Source: Pseudonocardiales bacterium
GTDB lineage: Bacteria; Actinomycetota; Actinomycetes; Mycobacteriales; Pseudonocardiaceae
Assembly (NCBI GenBank): GCA_023252195.1
Contig: JAHEXI010000004.1
Span: 1-64,000 of the forward strand
Length of the DNA: 64,000 nucleotides
Reading direction: 5' to 3'
This document shows positions 24,902-33,136 of this stretch, one piece after another. The position numbers were made by a program, and so were the translations under genes. The notes beneath the pieces were generated by a model. The model saw only the letters and a program-made list of their open reading frames with translations, did no database searches and was not told the origin of the DNA. The first letter of the stretch is position 1. Each line of letters begins with the position of its first letter.

Positions 24902-26718
24902 GCCCGATGACCAGGCCGCCCGGGGGATACGCCGGTAAGGCGCTGATCGTGGATGTCACCGGCCCCGATGCGACGACCCTGCCGCTCGACGAGGTGGTGT
25001 TGCGCGCCTACCTGGGTGGGGTGGGGCTCGGCGCCTGGCTGCTGCACCGGCTCGCCCCACCGCGGCTCGACCCGTGCAGCGCGCAGGCGCCGCTGGCGTT
25101 CGTGTTCTCCCCGCTGGTCGGCACGCCGCTGACGACCAGTGCCAAGTTCGCAGTTGTCGCCAAGTCACCGTTGACGGGGATGCTCAACGACGCGCTGGCG
25201 TCGAGTCAGTTCGCCATCGCGGGCAAGCTCACCGGGCACGACGCGATCGTGCTCACCGGCCGGGCACACACCCCGTCGGTGCTGCTCGTCGACGGTCCCA
25301 CCCCGCGGCTGGTCGCGGCGGGAGACATCTGGGGCCGGCCAGCGGCCGAGGCTGAGGAGACGTTGAAGCACAGGTTGGGTCGGGGCTGGCGGATCGCCGC
25401 GATCGGACCGGCAGGGGAGCGGGGGGTGCGCTACGCGACGATTTCGCATGACGGGCGCCACGCCGGCCGCGGCGGTCTCGGCGCGGTGCTCGGTGCGAAG
25501 AACATCAAAGCGGTCGCGGTGCGGGCCGCCACGAAGATCAGCGCGGCGGATCCGGACGGCGTGCTGGCCGCAGCCCGGGACCTACGGGAGCGCTCTTTCG
25601 GTCCGGCCACCGCGAAGTACCGCGAACTGGGAACGCTGGCCAACCTGCTGGCCTTCAACGCGATCTCCACGCTGCCCACCCGCAACTTCACCAGTGCCAC
25701 CTTCGTCGACGCGCCGAAACTGGCAGCCGAGGAGCTGCACGAGCTGAGAAGCGCGACCCGCAGCGGGTGCGCCTCGTGCAGCATCGGCTGCGAGCACATC
25801 TACCGTGGCCGCAACGGCCACACCGCGCGGGTCGAATACGAGAACGTCTTCGCGTTGGGACCGATGTGCGGGGTGTCTGACCCAGACGACGTGCTGGCCG
25901 CATCGGCGCGCTGCGATGAGCTGGGTCTGGACACCATCTCCGCTGGCGGGACCATCGCGTGGGCGATGGAGTGCGCGGAGCGGGGGTTGCTCGACGCGCC
26001 GTGGTTACGCTTTGGAGATGGCGCCGCGTTGCTGCGGGCGTTGGATGAGATCGGCAGCGGCGACGGGCTGGGCGCCCTGCTCGCCGAGGGTTCCCGGCGC
26101 GCTGCCGCAGTGATCGGCGGTGGGTCGGAGCAGTTCGCTCCGCACGTCAAGGGCATGGAGCTGCCCGGATATGAGCCCCGCACGTTGCAGGGCATGGCAC
26201 TGGGTCTGGCGGTCAACGCCCGAGGTGCTGATCACAACCGGTCCGGTGCGTATGAGGCTGACCTGTCCGGTGACTACGACCGCCTGGCCGGCGGAGACGC
26301 GCAGGTGGTCGCCGCGGTGGCCACCGAGGACCGGGCCGCCGTGATGGACTCGATGATCCTGTGCAAGTTCCTGCGCGGAGTGTTCGACGACCCCTACCGG
26401 GAATGGGCCGAACTGCTGCGGGTTGTCACCGGCTGGGACGTCGACGCCGCCGAGCTGCGCGCCACCGCGCGGCGGATCGTGCTGGCCAAGCGGATGTTCA
26501 ACCTGCGCGAGGGGTGGGTTCCGGCCGACGACTGGTTGCCGGGAAGGCTGCTGAGCGAGCCGGTCCGGCTGGACTCCGGGCGCGTCGCGAGCCTCACCCC
26601 GGCCCGGCTGCGGGAGATGATCGACGGCTACTACGCGATCCGCGGGCTGGATCACGACGGCCGGCCTGACGGGGGTGCGCTCGATGACCTGATGCTGGTG
26701 GAAGGAGCGCCACTGTGA
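24898..26718 (+). CDS. Aldehyde ferredoxin oxidoreductase family protein (tungsto-pterin enzyme)
   Basis: 606 residues, normal for AOR. The N-terminal domain begins GGYAGKALIVDVTGP and holds YLGGVGLGAWLL; the [4Fe-4S] ligands are CASCSIGC (Cys291, 294, 298) plus Cys489 in MILCKFLRGVF, all four present. GELPGYEPRT-like ELPGYEPRTLQGM and NARGADHNRSG line the pterin/active site. Characterised members use a bis-pterin tungsten centre and oxidise aldehydes to acids or reduce acids. ATG 24898 overlaps the previous stop, and its own stop overlaps fdhA (start 26715), so the three genes are coupled. No ferredoxin gene lies nearby; electrons may pass to the NuoEF-like subunit downstream, as in bacterial AOR complexes (inference). 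Confidence 0.9.
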   Translation: MSPMTRPPGGYAGKALIVDVTGPDATTLPLDEVVLRAYLGGVGLGAWLLHRLAPPRLDPCSAQAPLAFVFSPLVGTPLTTSAKFAVVAKSPLTGMLNDALASSQFAIAGKLTGHDAIVLTGRAHTPSVLLVDGPTPRLVAAGDIWGRPAAEAEETLKHRLGRGWRIAAIGPAGERGVRYATISHDGRHAGRGGLGAVLGAKNIKAVAVRAATKISAADPDGVLAAARDLRERSFGPATAKYRELGTLANLLAFNAISTLPTRNFTSATFVDAPKLAAEELHELRSATRSGCASCSIGCEHIYRGRNGHTARVEYENVFALGPMCGVSDPDDVLAASARCDELGLDTISAGGTIAWAMECAERGLLDAPWLRFGDGAALLRALDEIGSGDGLGALLAEGSRRAAAVIGGGSEQFAPHVKGMELPGYEPRTLQGMALGLAVNARGADHNRSGAYEADLSGDYDRLAGGDAQVVAAVATEDRAAVMDSMILCKFLRGVFDDPYREWAELLRVVTGWDVDAAELRATARRIVLAKRMFNLREGWVPADDWLPGRLLSEPVRLDSGRVASLTPARLREMIDGYYAIRGLDHDGRPDGGALDDLMLVEGAPL

Positions 26719-29555
26719 GCGTCACCATCAATGTTGACGGCCGGGAGATCACCGTGCCCGAGGGCACCACGATCTACAGTGCTGCTCGGCAGCTCGGCAT
26801 CGACATCCCGGTACTGTGCCACGACGACCGCTACGACCCGGTCGGAGTGTGCCGGATGTGTGTCGTGGACACCGGGGCGCGGGTTTTCGCCGCCGCCTGC
26901 GTGCGGCCCTGCGAGGACGGCATGGCGGTGCAGACAAACACAGCGGAGCTGCAGCGCAGCCGCGCCACCTTGACCGAACTGCTGATCGCCGATCAGCCGC
27001 TGCGCGACGCCGACCCCAAACAGACCACCACCGGCGACAACCTGCTGCTCGCGCTGGCCGACCGCTACGGCGTGGCCCGGGAGACCACCGCCCTGCCCTG
27101 CGGGTCCGGCCGCGGCATCGACACCTCTAACCCGGTGATCGCCGTCGATCACGACGCCTGCATCCTGTGCGACCGCTGCACCCGGGCCTGCGACGACATC
27201 CAGGGCAACGACGTGATCGGCCGATCCGGCAAGGGATACACCACCCGGATCGCCTTCGACCTCAACGACCCGATGGGCGCCTCATCGTGCGTGACCTGCG
27301 GCGAATGCGTCGCCGCCTGCCCCACCGGCGCGCTGACCAACAAACCCATCCACACCATCCCGATCCGCCCCCGCTCCGAGCTCGACGCCGTGGACACCGT
27401 GTGCCCGTACTGCGGGGTGGGCTGCGCGCTGACCTACCAGGTCGACCGGCAGCGCGGTGCGATCGCCTACGCCGACGGCCGTGAACAGCCCGGATCGCAG
27501 GGCCGGTTATGCGTCAAGGGCCGCTACGGCTGGGACTACGCAGCCTCGGCGCAGCGCCTGACCGTCCCGTTGATCCGGCGCGATGATTCCTACCCCAAGG
27601 GCGCCCTGTCGTCTGATGTGAAAGGCGAGAAGCGTCGTAGACCGGGCGGGCTGGTCGATTACGACGAGGTGCTGCCGCACTTCCGGGAGGCCAGCTGGGA
27701 TGAGGCGTTGGACCTGACGGCCCGGCGGCTCACCGAAATCCACGCTGCGGGCGGCCCGGGCGCCATCGCCGGGTTCGGCTCGGCGAAGTGCTCCAACGAG
27801 GAGGCCTACCTCTTCCAGAAGCTGATCCGGACCCGTTTCCGCACCAATAATATTGACCACTGCACCCGGCTGTGCCATGCCTCGTCGGTGGCCGCGCTGT
27901 TCGAGGGCATCGGTTCCGGCGCGGTGTCCACTACCTACGGCGACGTGGTCAATGCCGACGTCGTGATCATCACCGGCAGCAACGCGACCGCCAACCACCC
28001 CGTCGCGAGCTCGTTCTTCAAACAAGCCCACCGGCGCGGCGCGAAGATCATCTACATCGACCCCCGGGCCGATCGGGTCGCCGACCATGCTGATATCTAC
28101 TGCCAGCTCAAGCCAGGCACCGACGTGGCGTTCTACAACGGCGTGATGCACGAGATCATCCGCCTGGGGCTAATCGACCGTGACTACATCGCCAACCGCA
28201 CCACCAACTACGACGAACTGGCCCGCACCGTCGCCGACTACCCACCGCAGCGCGCCGCGCAGATCACCGGCATCGACGCCGACATGATCACTGAGGTGGC
28301 CCGGGTGTGGGGCAACGCCAGCGCGGGAATCATCTTCTGGGGCATGGGAATCTCCCAGCACACCACCGGCACCGACAACGCTCGCTGCCTCATCGCGATG
28401 TGCGCGATCACCGGCAATGTCGGCAAACCCGGTAGCGGCCTGCACCCGCTGCGCGGGCAGAACAACGTGCAGGGCGCGTCCGACGTCGGCCTGATCCCGA
28501 TGTTCTACCCCGACTACCAGAAAGCTGACTCGGCCGAGGTGCGCGCTCGGTTCGAGCAGGCCTGGGGGGTCAGCGGGCTCGACCCCGACAAGGGCCTGAC
28601 CGTCACCGAGATCATCGGTTCCGCACTCAAGGGTGGTGTGCGCGGGATGTACATGCTCGGGGAGAATCCGTTCCTGTCCGACCCGAACATCAACAAGGTC
28701 CGCAAGGCACTGTCCGCGCTGGATTTCCTGGTGGTGCAGGACATCTTCCTCACCGAGACCGCCGAGTTCGCCGACGTGGTGCTGCCCGCGTCGTCCTACC
28801 TGGAGAAAGATGGCACCTTCACCAACACCGACCGGCGGGTGCAGCTCGGCCGCACGGTGCTCGACCCCCCCGGACAGGCCCGGGTGGACTGGGAGATCGT
28901 GCAAGATCTCGCCCAGCGACTCGGCCTGGGCTGGCACTACAGCGGCCCGCGCGAGGTGTTCGACGAGCTGGTCAGCCTGATGCCCAACTACGCCAACCTG
29001 TCCTATGACAATCTCGGCGACACCGGCAAGCTGTACCCCAACGCCGACCCGGCGCACTCCGACGGCACTGTGGTGCTCTTCGACGAGCGGTTCAACACCG
29101 ACGACGGGCTGGCGCACCTGGTCCCCGCCCAGTGGCTACCGGCCAAGGAACTACCCAACGCCGAGTACCCGCTGGTGCTCAACACCGGCCGGCTGCTGGA
29201 GCACTGGCACACCGGATCGATGACCCGGCGCTCCTACGCCCTGGACACCATCGCGCCGGAAGCGGAGGTGTACGTGCACCCCAAGGACGCCGCGGACCGC
29301 GGGCTGGCGCACGGCGAGATGGTGCGGGTGCGCTCCCGGCGCGGCGAGATCGAGCTGCGCCTGAAGGTCTCCCACCGGGAGGCGCTGGGCAACTGCTTCA
29401 TCCCGTTCCACTTCCGGGAGGCCGCCGCCAACGTGCTCACCATCGATGAGATCGACCCCTACGGCAAGATCCCCGAGTTCAAGTTCTGCGCCGTGCAGAT
29501 CGAGCCGCTAGGTCCGCCATTCGGAGCCGAATCGCGGTCCGGAGCCGGCCACTGA
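26715..29555 (+). CDS. fdhA: NAD-dependent formate dehydrogenase, alpha (catalytic) subunit
   Basis: 946 residues. In order: NuoG-like N-terminus with a [2Fe-2S] site (CHDDRYDPVGVCRMCVVD...AACVRP), a His-Cys cluster region, two [4Fe-4S] sites (CILCDRCTRACDD and CVTCGECVAACPTGAL), then the molybdopterin catalytic domain opening CPYCGVGCALTYQ. Cys387 in HCTRLCHASSV is the metal ligand, so this is a Cys and not a selenocysteine enzyme; the next residue is the conserved His. It oxidises formate to CO2 and passes electrons to the fused NuoE/F-like subunit downstream, like FdsA of Cupriavidus. The start overlaps the AOR stop. The last residues (PPFGAESRSGAGH) are encoded within a dispersed repeat. 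Confidence 0.93.
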   Translation: MSVTINVDGREITVPEGTTIYSAARQLGIDIPVLCHDDRYDPVGVCRMCVVDTGARVFAAACVRPCEDGMAVQTNTAELQRSRATLTELLIADQPLRDADPKQTTTGDNLLLALADRYGVARETTALPCGSGRGIDTSNPVIAVDHDACILCDRCTRACDDIQGNDVIGRSGKGYTTRIAFDLNDPMGASSCVTCGECVAACPTGALTNKPIHTIPIRPRSELDAVDTVCPYCGVGCALTYQVDRQRGAIAYADGREQPGSQGRLCVKGRYGWDYAASAQRLTVPLIRRDDSYPKGALSSDVKGEKRRRPGGLVDYDEVLPHFREASWDEALDLTARRLTEIHAAGGPGAIAGFGSAKCSNEEAYLFQKLIRTRFRTNNIDHCTRLCHASSVAALFEGIGSGAVSTTYGDVVNADVVIITGSNATANHPVASSFFKQAHRRGAKIIYIDPRADRVADHADIYCQLKPGTDVAFYNGVMHEIIRLGLIDRDYIANRTTNYDELARTVADYPPQRAAQITGIDADMITEVARVWGNASAGIIFWGMGISQHTTGTDNARCLIAMCAITGNVGKPGSGLHPLRGQNNVQGASDVGLIPMFYPDYQKADSAEVRARFEQAWGVSGLDPDKGLTVTEIIGSALKGGVRGMYMLGENPFLSDPNINKVRKALSALDFLVVQDIFLTETAEFADVVLPASSYLEKDGTFTNTDRRVQLGRTVLDPPGQARVDWEIVQDLAQRLGLGWHYSGPREVFDELVSLMPNYANLSYDNLGDTGKLYPNADPAHSDGTVVLFDERFNTDDGLAHLVPAQWLPAKELPNAEYPLVLNTGRLLEHWHTGSMTRRSYALDTIAPEAEVYVHPKDAADRGLAHGEMVRVRSRRGEIELRLKVSHREALGNCFIPFHFREAAANVLTIDEIDPYGKIPEFKFCAVQIEPLGPPFGAESRSGAGH

Positions 29556-29578
29556 CCGCCATTCGGAGCCGAATAGCG
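29513..29578. repeat. Two copies of an intergenic repeat (CCATTCGGAGCCGAAT type)
   Basis: CCGCCATTCGGAGCCGAAT occurs at 29514 and again at 29556, separated by about 24 bases. Related copies with CCATTCGGAACCG are at 36973 and 37014. The first copy lies in the 3' end of fdhA. Confidence 0.8.
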
Positions 29579-29605
29579 ATGCGAATCCGGCCGGGTGGGC
29601 TGCGT

Positions 29606-29611
29606 TAGCCT
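29606..29611 (+). promoter_or_regulatory. -10 box of the fdsGB-like gene
   Basis: TAGCCT seven bases before GTG 29619; suggests a separate leaderless transcript for fdsGB-moeA after the repeat region. Confidence 0.4.
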
Positions 29612-29618
29612 GGTGACT

Positions 29619-31319
29619 GTGGTTGATGACAGTAGTAGGAGTCGACCTGCGCGTGCGCCGGGTACGGAGGCCCGGGCGGGCAAGTTTCCCGGGCCGAGTC
29701 TGATCCCTGAGCTGAATGCCATCCAGTCCCGGCTGGGCTGGTTGCCGCGAGAGGAACTGGTCGCGCTGGCGCGCCGGATGCGCCGGCCGTTGTATGAGAT
29801 CGAGGGTCTGGTCTCGTTCTACCCGCACTTCCGCACCGAGGTGCCGCCGAAAGTGGCGCTGCACGCCTGCCGTGACCTGTCCTGCTGGCTCGCCGGCTGC
29901 GCGCCGGGTTTAGCCGACCGGTACGGACCGGATGTGGAGTTCCGCGAGGTGTCATGTCTGGGACGCTGCGACATGGCGCCTGCCGTCGCCGTAAACGACC
30001 ACCCAGCGCGGGCTGCTGACGCCGACGTTGCCGTTGAAGCCGCCCGCGAGGACCGCCCCCCACCCATCCACAAACCCACCTCACCCACCAGCTACCCCAA
30101 CGACCCCTACATGTATTCAGCGGGGTCTGGCGCGCCGAATAACCCTGCTGAGCCCGCTCAACGCGGCAGGTATGCGGTGTTGAGGGAGTTGGTGGGTGGG
30201 GGACTGGGCGTGCCGGAGGTGATCGCCACGCTGACGGAATCCGGGCTGCGGGGGATGGGGGGCGCGGGTTTTCCCACCGGTAAGAAGTGGGAGCTGGTAG
30301 CTGCCCAGCCGGGTCCGGTGAAGTACGCGATCTGCAACGCCGACGAGTCGGAGCCCGGCACCTTCAAGGACCGGCAGATCCTCGCTGATCAGCCGCACCT
30401 GGTGCTGGAGGGACTCCTGATCGGCATGCTCTGCGTCGGTGCGGAACAGGGCTGGGTGTTCATCCGGCACGAGTACGGCCCCGAAGAACAGGTACTCCGT
30501 GCTGAGGTCAATGCGCTGCGCGCCGAGGGCCTGATGGGAACCGACGTGCTGGGCAGCGGGCGCACACTGCAGGTGGATATTTTCACCTCGCCCGGGGGAT
30601 ACATCCTCGGCGAGGAGTCCGCATTGATCGAGTGCATGGAGGGCCATCGCGGTGAGCCGCGCAACAAGCCGCCATTCCCTGGCGTGTACGGACTGCATGG
30701 CCGGCCCACGCTGATGAACTCGGTGGAGACCTTCGCCGACGTCCCGGGGATCGTTGCGCGCGGCGCGCAGTGGTGGATCGACGCGGGCCTGGGTGAATCG
30801 GTGGGATGGAAGTTCTTCGCCGTCTCCGGGCATATCGCAAACCCAGGGGTGTATTGCGTTCCGATGGGCACCACTGTCCGGGCCCTGCTGGACCAGGCCG
30901 GCGGGATGGCCGGTGGGGCGAGGTTGGCCGCGGTGCAGCCCGGCGGCGCGTCGTCGAACTTCCTGACGCCCGACCAGCTGGACGTGCCACTGGACTTCAA
31001 CACGCTGGCCGCCGCGGGCTCCATGCTGGGCTCCGGCGCTTTGGTCGTCATCGCCGAGGGCACCGACCTGCTTGCGGCAGCAACCAACGTGCTGCGGTTC
31101 TTCCGCGACGAGTCGTGCGGCAAGTGCGTGCCGTGCCGGGTTGGGTCGACTAAGGCGCATACCTTGCTGACGGAGGCGCTGACCAGGGGCGGCCTCGACG
31201 ACGCTGGCGCAGCGCAGCTCGTCGAGCTCGAATACGCGATGCGCAAGACGTCGATCTGTGGGCTGGGTCAGGTCGCGCTGGGCCCGGTCATCAGCGTGCT
31301 CGGGCAGCAGGCTCCGTGA
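29619..31319 (+). CDS. Fused formate dehydrogenase gamma/beta (NuoE-NuoF-like) subunit
   Basis: 566 residues. Residues 1 to about 140 are NuoE/FdsG-like: a thioredoxin-like [2Fe-2S] domain with ACRDLSCWLAGC and VSCLGRCDMAPAVAVND. After a Pro/Ser-rich linker, residues from about 185 are NuoF/FdsB-like: GLRGMGGAGFPTGKKW (NADH site), NADESEPGTFKDR (FMN site), SPGGYILGEESALIE and the [4Fe-4S] ligands ESCGKCVPCR near residue 500. It takes electrons from the alpha subunit and reduces NAD+. GTG 29619 is chosen from the -10 spacing; a longer GTG start at 29595 is possible. Its stop overlaps moeA. The linker includes a palindrome related to intergenic repeats elsewhere in the window. Confidence 0.9.
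   Translation: MVDDSSRSRPARAPGTEARAGKFPGPSLIPELNAIQSRLGWLPREELVALARRMRRPLYEIEGLVSFYPHFRTEVPPKVALHACRDLSCWLAGCAPGLADRYGPDVEFREVSCLGRCDMAPAVAVNDHPARAADADVAVEAAREDRPPPIHKPTSPTSYPNDPYMYSAGSGAPNNPAEPAQRGRYAVLRELVGGGLGVPEVIATLTESGLRGMGGAGFPTGKKWELVAAQPGPVKYAICNADESEPGTFKDRQILADQPHLVLEGLLIGMLCVGAEQGWVFIRHEYGPEEQVLRAEVNALRAEGLMGTDVLGSGRTLQVDIFTSPGGYILGEESALIECMEGHRGEPRNKPPFPGVYGLHGRPTLMNSVETFADVPGIVARGAQWWIDAGLGESVGWKFFAVSGHIANPGVYCVPMGTTVRALLDQAGGMAGGARLAAVQPGGASSNFLTPDQLDVPLDFNTLAAAGSMLGSGALVVIAEGTDLLAAATNVLRFFRDESCGKCVPCRVGSTKAHTLLTEALTRGGLDDAGAAQLVELEYAMRKTSICGLGQVALGPVISVLGQQAP
30113..30166. repeat. Palindromic repeat inside the FdsG-FdsB linker
   Basis: ATTCAGCGGGGT at the left and CCTGCTGAGCCCGCTCAACG at the right match, with gaps, the hairpin between metG and tatD (46579-46644). 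Here the element is read in frame as the interdomain linker (residues about 166-183). Confidence 0.6.
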
Positions 31320-32539
31320 GCCGGGAGTTCTTCGCCACCCGCACAGTCACCGAGGCTCTGGCTGGGTTCAATCCCGCCCTGCGCACCCCGACGCAGACCG
31401 TGGCGCTGGCTGAGGCACTCGGCCGGGTGCCGGCCTGCGACGTCCTCGCCCCGGGGCCGCTACCCGGGTTTGCCCGATCCACTGTGGACGGTTACGCGGT
31501 GCGGGCCGCTGACACCTACGGCGCATCCGAGGGGCTGCCTTCCTACCTGGACGTGGTCGGCGCTGTGCGGATGGGAACCCAGCCGGACGTGACCGTGACA
31601 GCCGGCGCCGCGGTGGAGATGCCCACCGGTGGGGTGCTGCCGGCGGGCGCCGATGCGGTGGTGATGGTGGAGTACACCAACGAGACGATGCCCGGCACGG
31701 TGGAAGTGCTGCGGCCCATCGCGCCTGGCGGCGGCGTTGTTCAAGCCGACGACGACGTCACCCCGGGAACAGTCCTTGCTCCTGCGGGCCGGCCGCTGCG
31801 CGCGGTGGACTTGGGCATGCTCGCCGCAGCGGGAGTGACCAAGCTCCTCATGCACGCCAGGCCACGGGTGGCGATCCTGTCCACGGGTGATGAGGTGGTG
31901 CCGCCTGCGACCGCTAGGCTGCGTCCCGGTCAGGTCCGCGACGCCATCGCCCCGGCGCTCGCCGGTCTGGTGGTCGAGGCCGGTGGATGGCCGGTGCCGT
32001 GCGGAATCGTGCCCGACGATCCAGCTGCCCTGCGGTGTGCGCTACAGCTGGCGTTGGCGCAGTCGGATCTGGTGGTCGTTTCCGCCGGTTCTTCGGTGGG
32101 CACGCGCGACGCTACCGCCGACGCCGTCGCGAGTCTTGGCAAGCCGGGCATCTTCTGTCACGGGCTCGCCATCAAACCCGGCAAACCCACCTTGCTCGCG
32201 GAGTGCGATGGGGTGCCGGTGCTCGGTCTGCCGGGAAATCCGCTCTCTGCCCTGGTGGTGTTCCGGCTGGTCGGCGTCCCGTTGGTGTGGCGTCTCGCGG
32301 GCTGCGCCACGCCGCCCCCCGAGCCGTCGGTGATCGCTTCGCTGACTCGTGAGGTGCCCTCGGAGGCGGGCCGCCGGGACGTCGTGCAGGTACAGCTCAA
32401 CTGCGGGCAGGCCGAACCGTTGTTCGGCGCATCGGCGTTGCTGTCCGTGCTCACCCGCGCTGACGGATACCTTGTGGTGGCGGAATCCGCCACCGGTCTC
32501 GACGCCGGCGCGGACGTCTCCGTCACGCTTTACCGGTAG
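31316..32539 (+). CDS. moeA: Molybdopterin molybdenumtransferase MoeA
   Basis: 407 residues, normal for MoeA. Motifs: FARSTVDGYAVRAAD (domain III), MPTGGVLPAGADAVVMVE, ILSTGDEVVPP, SAGSSVGTRD (nucleotide/molybdate loop) and GLPGNPLSALVVFRL. It inserts molybdate into adenylylated molybdopterin in the cytosol. GTG 31316 overlaps the preceding stop (GTGA), so it is translated with fdsGB. A second, divergent moeA lies 2.5 kb downstream, which suggests that one of them serves tungsten. Confidence 0.92.
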   Translation: MSREFFATRTVTEALAGFNPALRTPTQTVALAEALGRVPACDVLAPGPLPGFARSTVDGYAVRAADTYGASEGLPSYLDVVGAVRMGTQPDVTVTAGAAVEMPTGGVLPAGADAVVMVEYTNETMPGTVEVLRPIAPGGGVVQADDDVTPGTVLAPAGRPLRAVDLGMLAAAGVTKLLMHARPRVAILSTGDEVVPPATARLRPGQVRDAIAPALAGLVVEAGGWPVPCGIVPDDPAALRCALQLALAQSDLVVVSAGSSVGTRDATADAVASLGKPGIFCHGLAIKPGKPTLLAECDGVPVLGLPGNPLSALVVFRLVGVPLVWRLAGCATPPPEPSVIASLTREVPSEAGRRDVVQVQLNCGQAEPLFGASALLSVLTRADGYLVVAESATGLDAGADVSVTLYR

Positions 32540-32837
32540 CTGGAGCGGCCACGATCACTGCATGTGGCCGCTCGTGTACGGTAAGTTGTTGTTGCAATCA
32601 GTACACGCATAGCTTAGTTTTGTAGTTGCGTGACCACGGGGAGTAAGGGGGGCCAGCTCGGATCACCTTGGGTTGCTGCCGAGTGCGGCGGATTAAGCAT
32701 CTAACACGCCCAGCTACCTTCGGGCCAGGCAGCTTGTCGACCGCGCACTCCACAGGGGGGCCGCACGCAATTCCCAGGCATGTCCGGGTCTTTTTGGCTC
32801 GCGTAGCTCCTCCATCGATCGGATTTAAGGAGCGATT

Positions 32838-33026
32838 ATGAGGGTCTCGGACGTCTTCACACCGGGTGCCACCGACGGTCCCAACGGCGGCTACTACTAC
32901 GACGGGAAGCCCGGCCACAAAAACTACTACGAGGACTACTACGACGGCGGTGGCTACGAGAACAACACCTACAGCGGGTTCGAGCGCGGCCCCACCCGTC
33001 CGTCGCTCCTAGGACTCATCGGCTAG
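32838..33026 (+). CDS. Small Gly/Tyr-rich protein before an ABC exporter
   Basis: 62 residues from ATG 32838, preceded by a strong AAGGAG at a six-base spacing. Composition is about one third Gly plus Tyr (GGYYYDGKPG, NYYEDYYDGGGY), with no Cys, and the chain ends RPSLLGLIG. No signal peptide or membrane helix. The 298 bases upstream hold no other gene and form a long leader. The next gene, 110 bases downstream, is an ABC exporter, the arrangement of secreted peptides, but no modification enzyme or leader-peptide motif was seen. Function unknown. Confidence 0.6.
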   Translation: MRVSDVFTPGATDGPNGGYYYDGKPGHKNYYEDYYDGGGYENNTYSGFERGPTRPSLLGLIG

Positions 33027-33136
33027 CACGTCGATCAGCAGATTGCGCGGCGGTGGCCTCCTTCTCCTACAGTGGGGTGATGGCCACCGCCTAGCCATGT
33101 CCGGAGGCAGGCCCAAGCACCAGATCTAGAAGTGGA

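Noticed and set aside
32540-32837. Molybdenum-cofactor riboswitch before the Gly/Tyr-rich gene
   Set aside because: The location next to moeA was suggestive, but no conserved structure could be recognised by eye.
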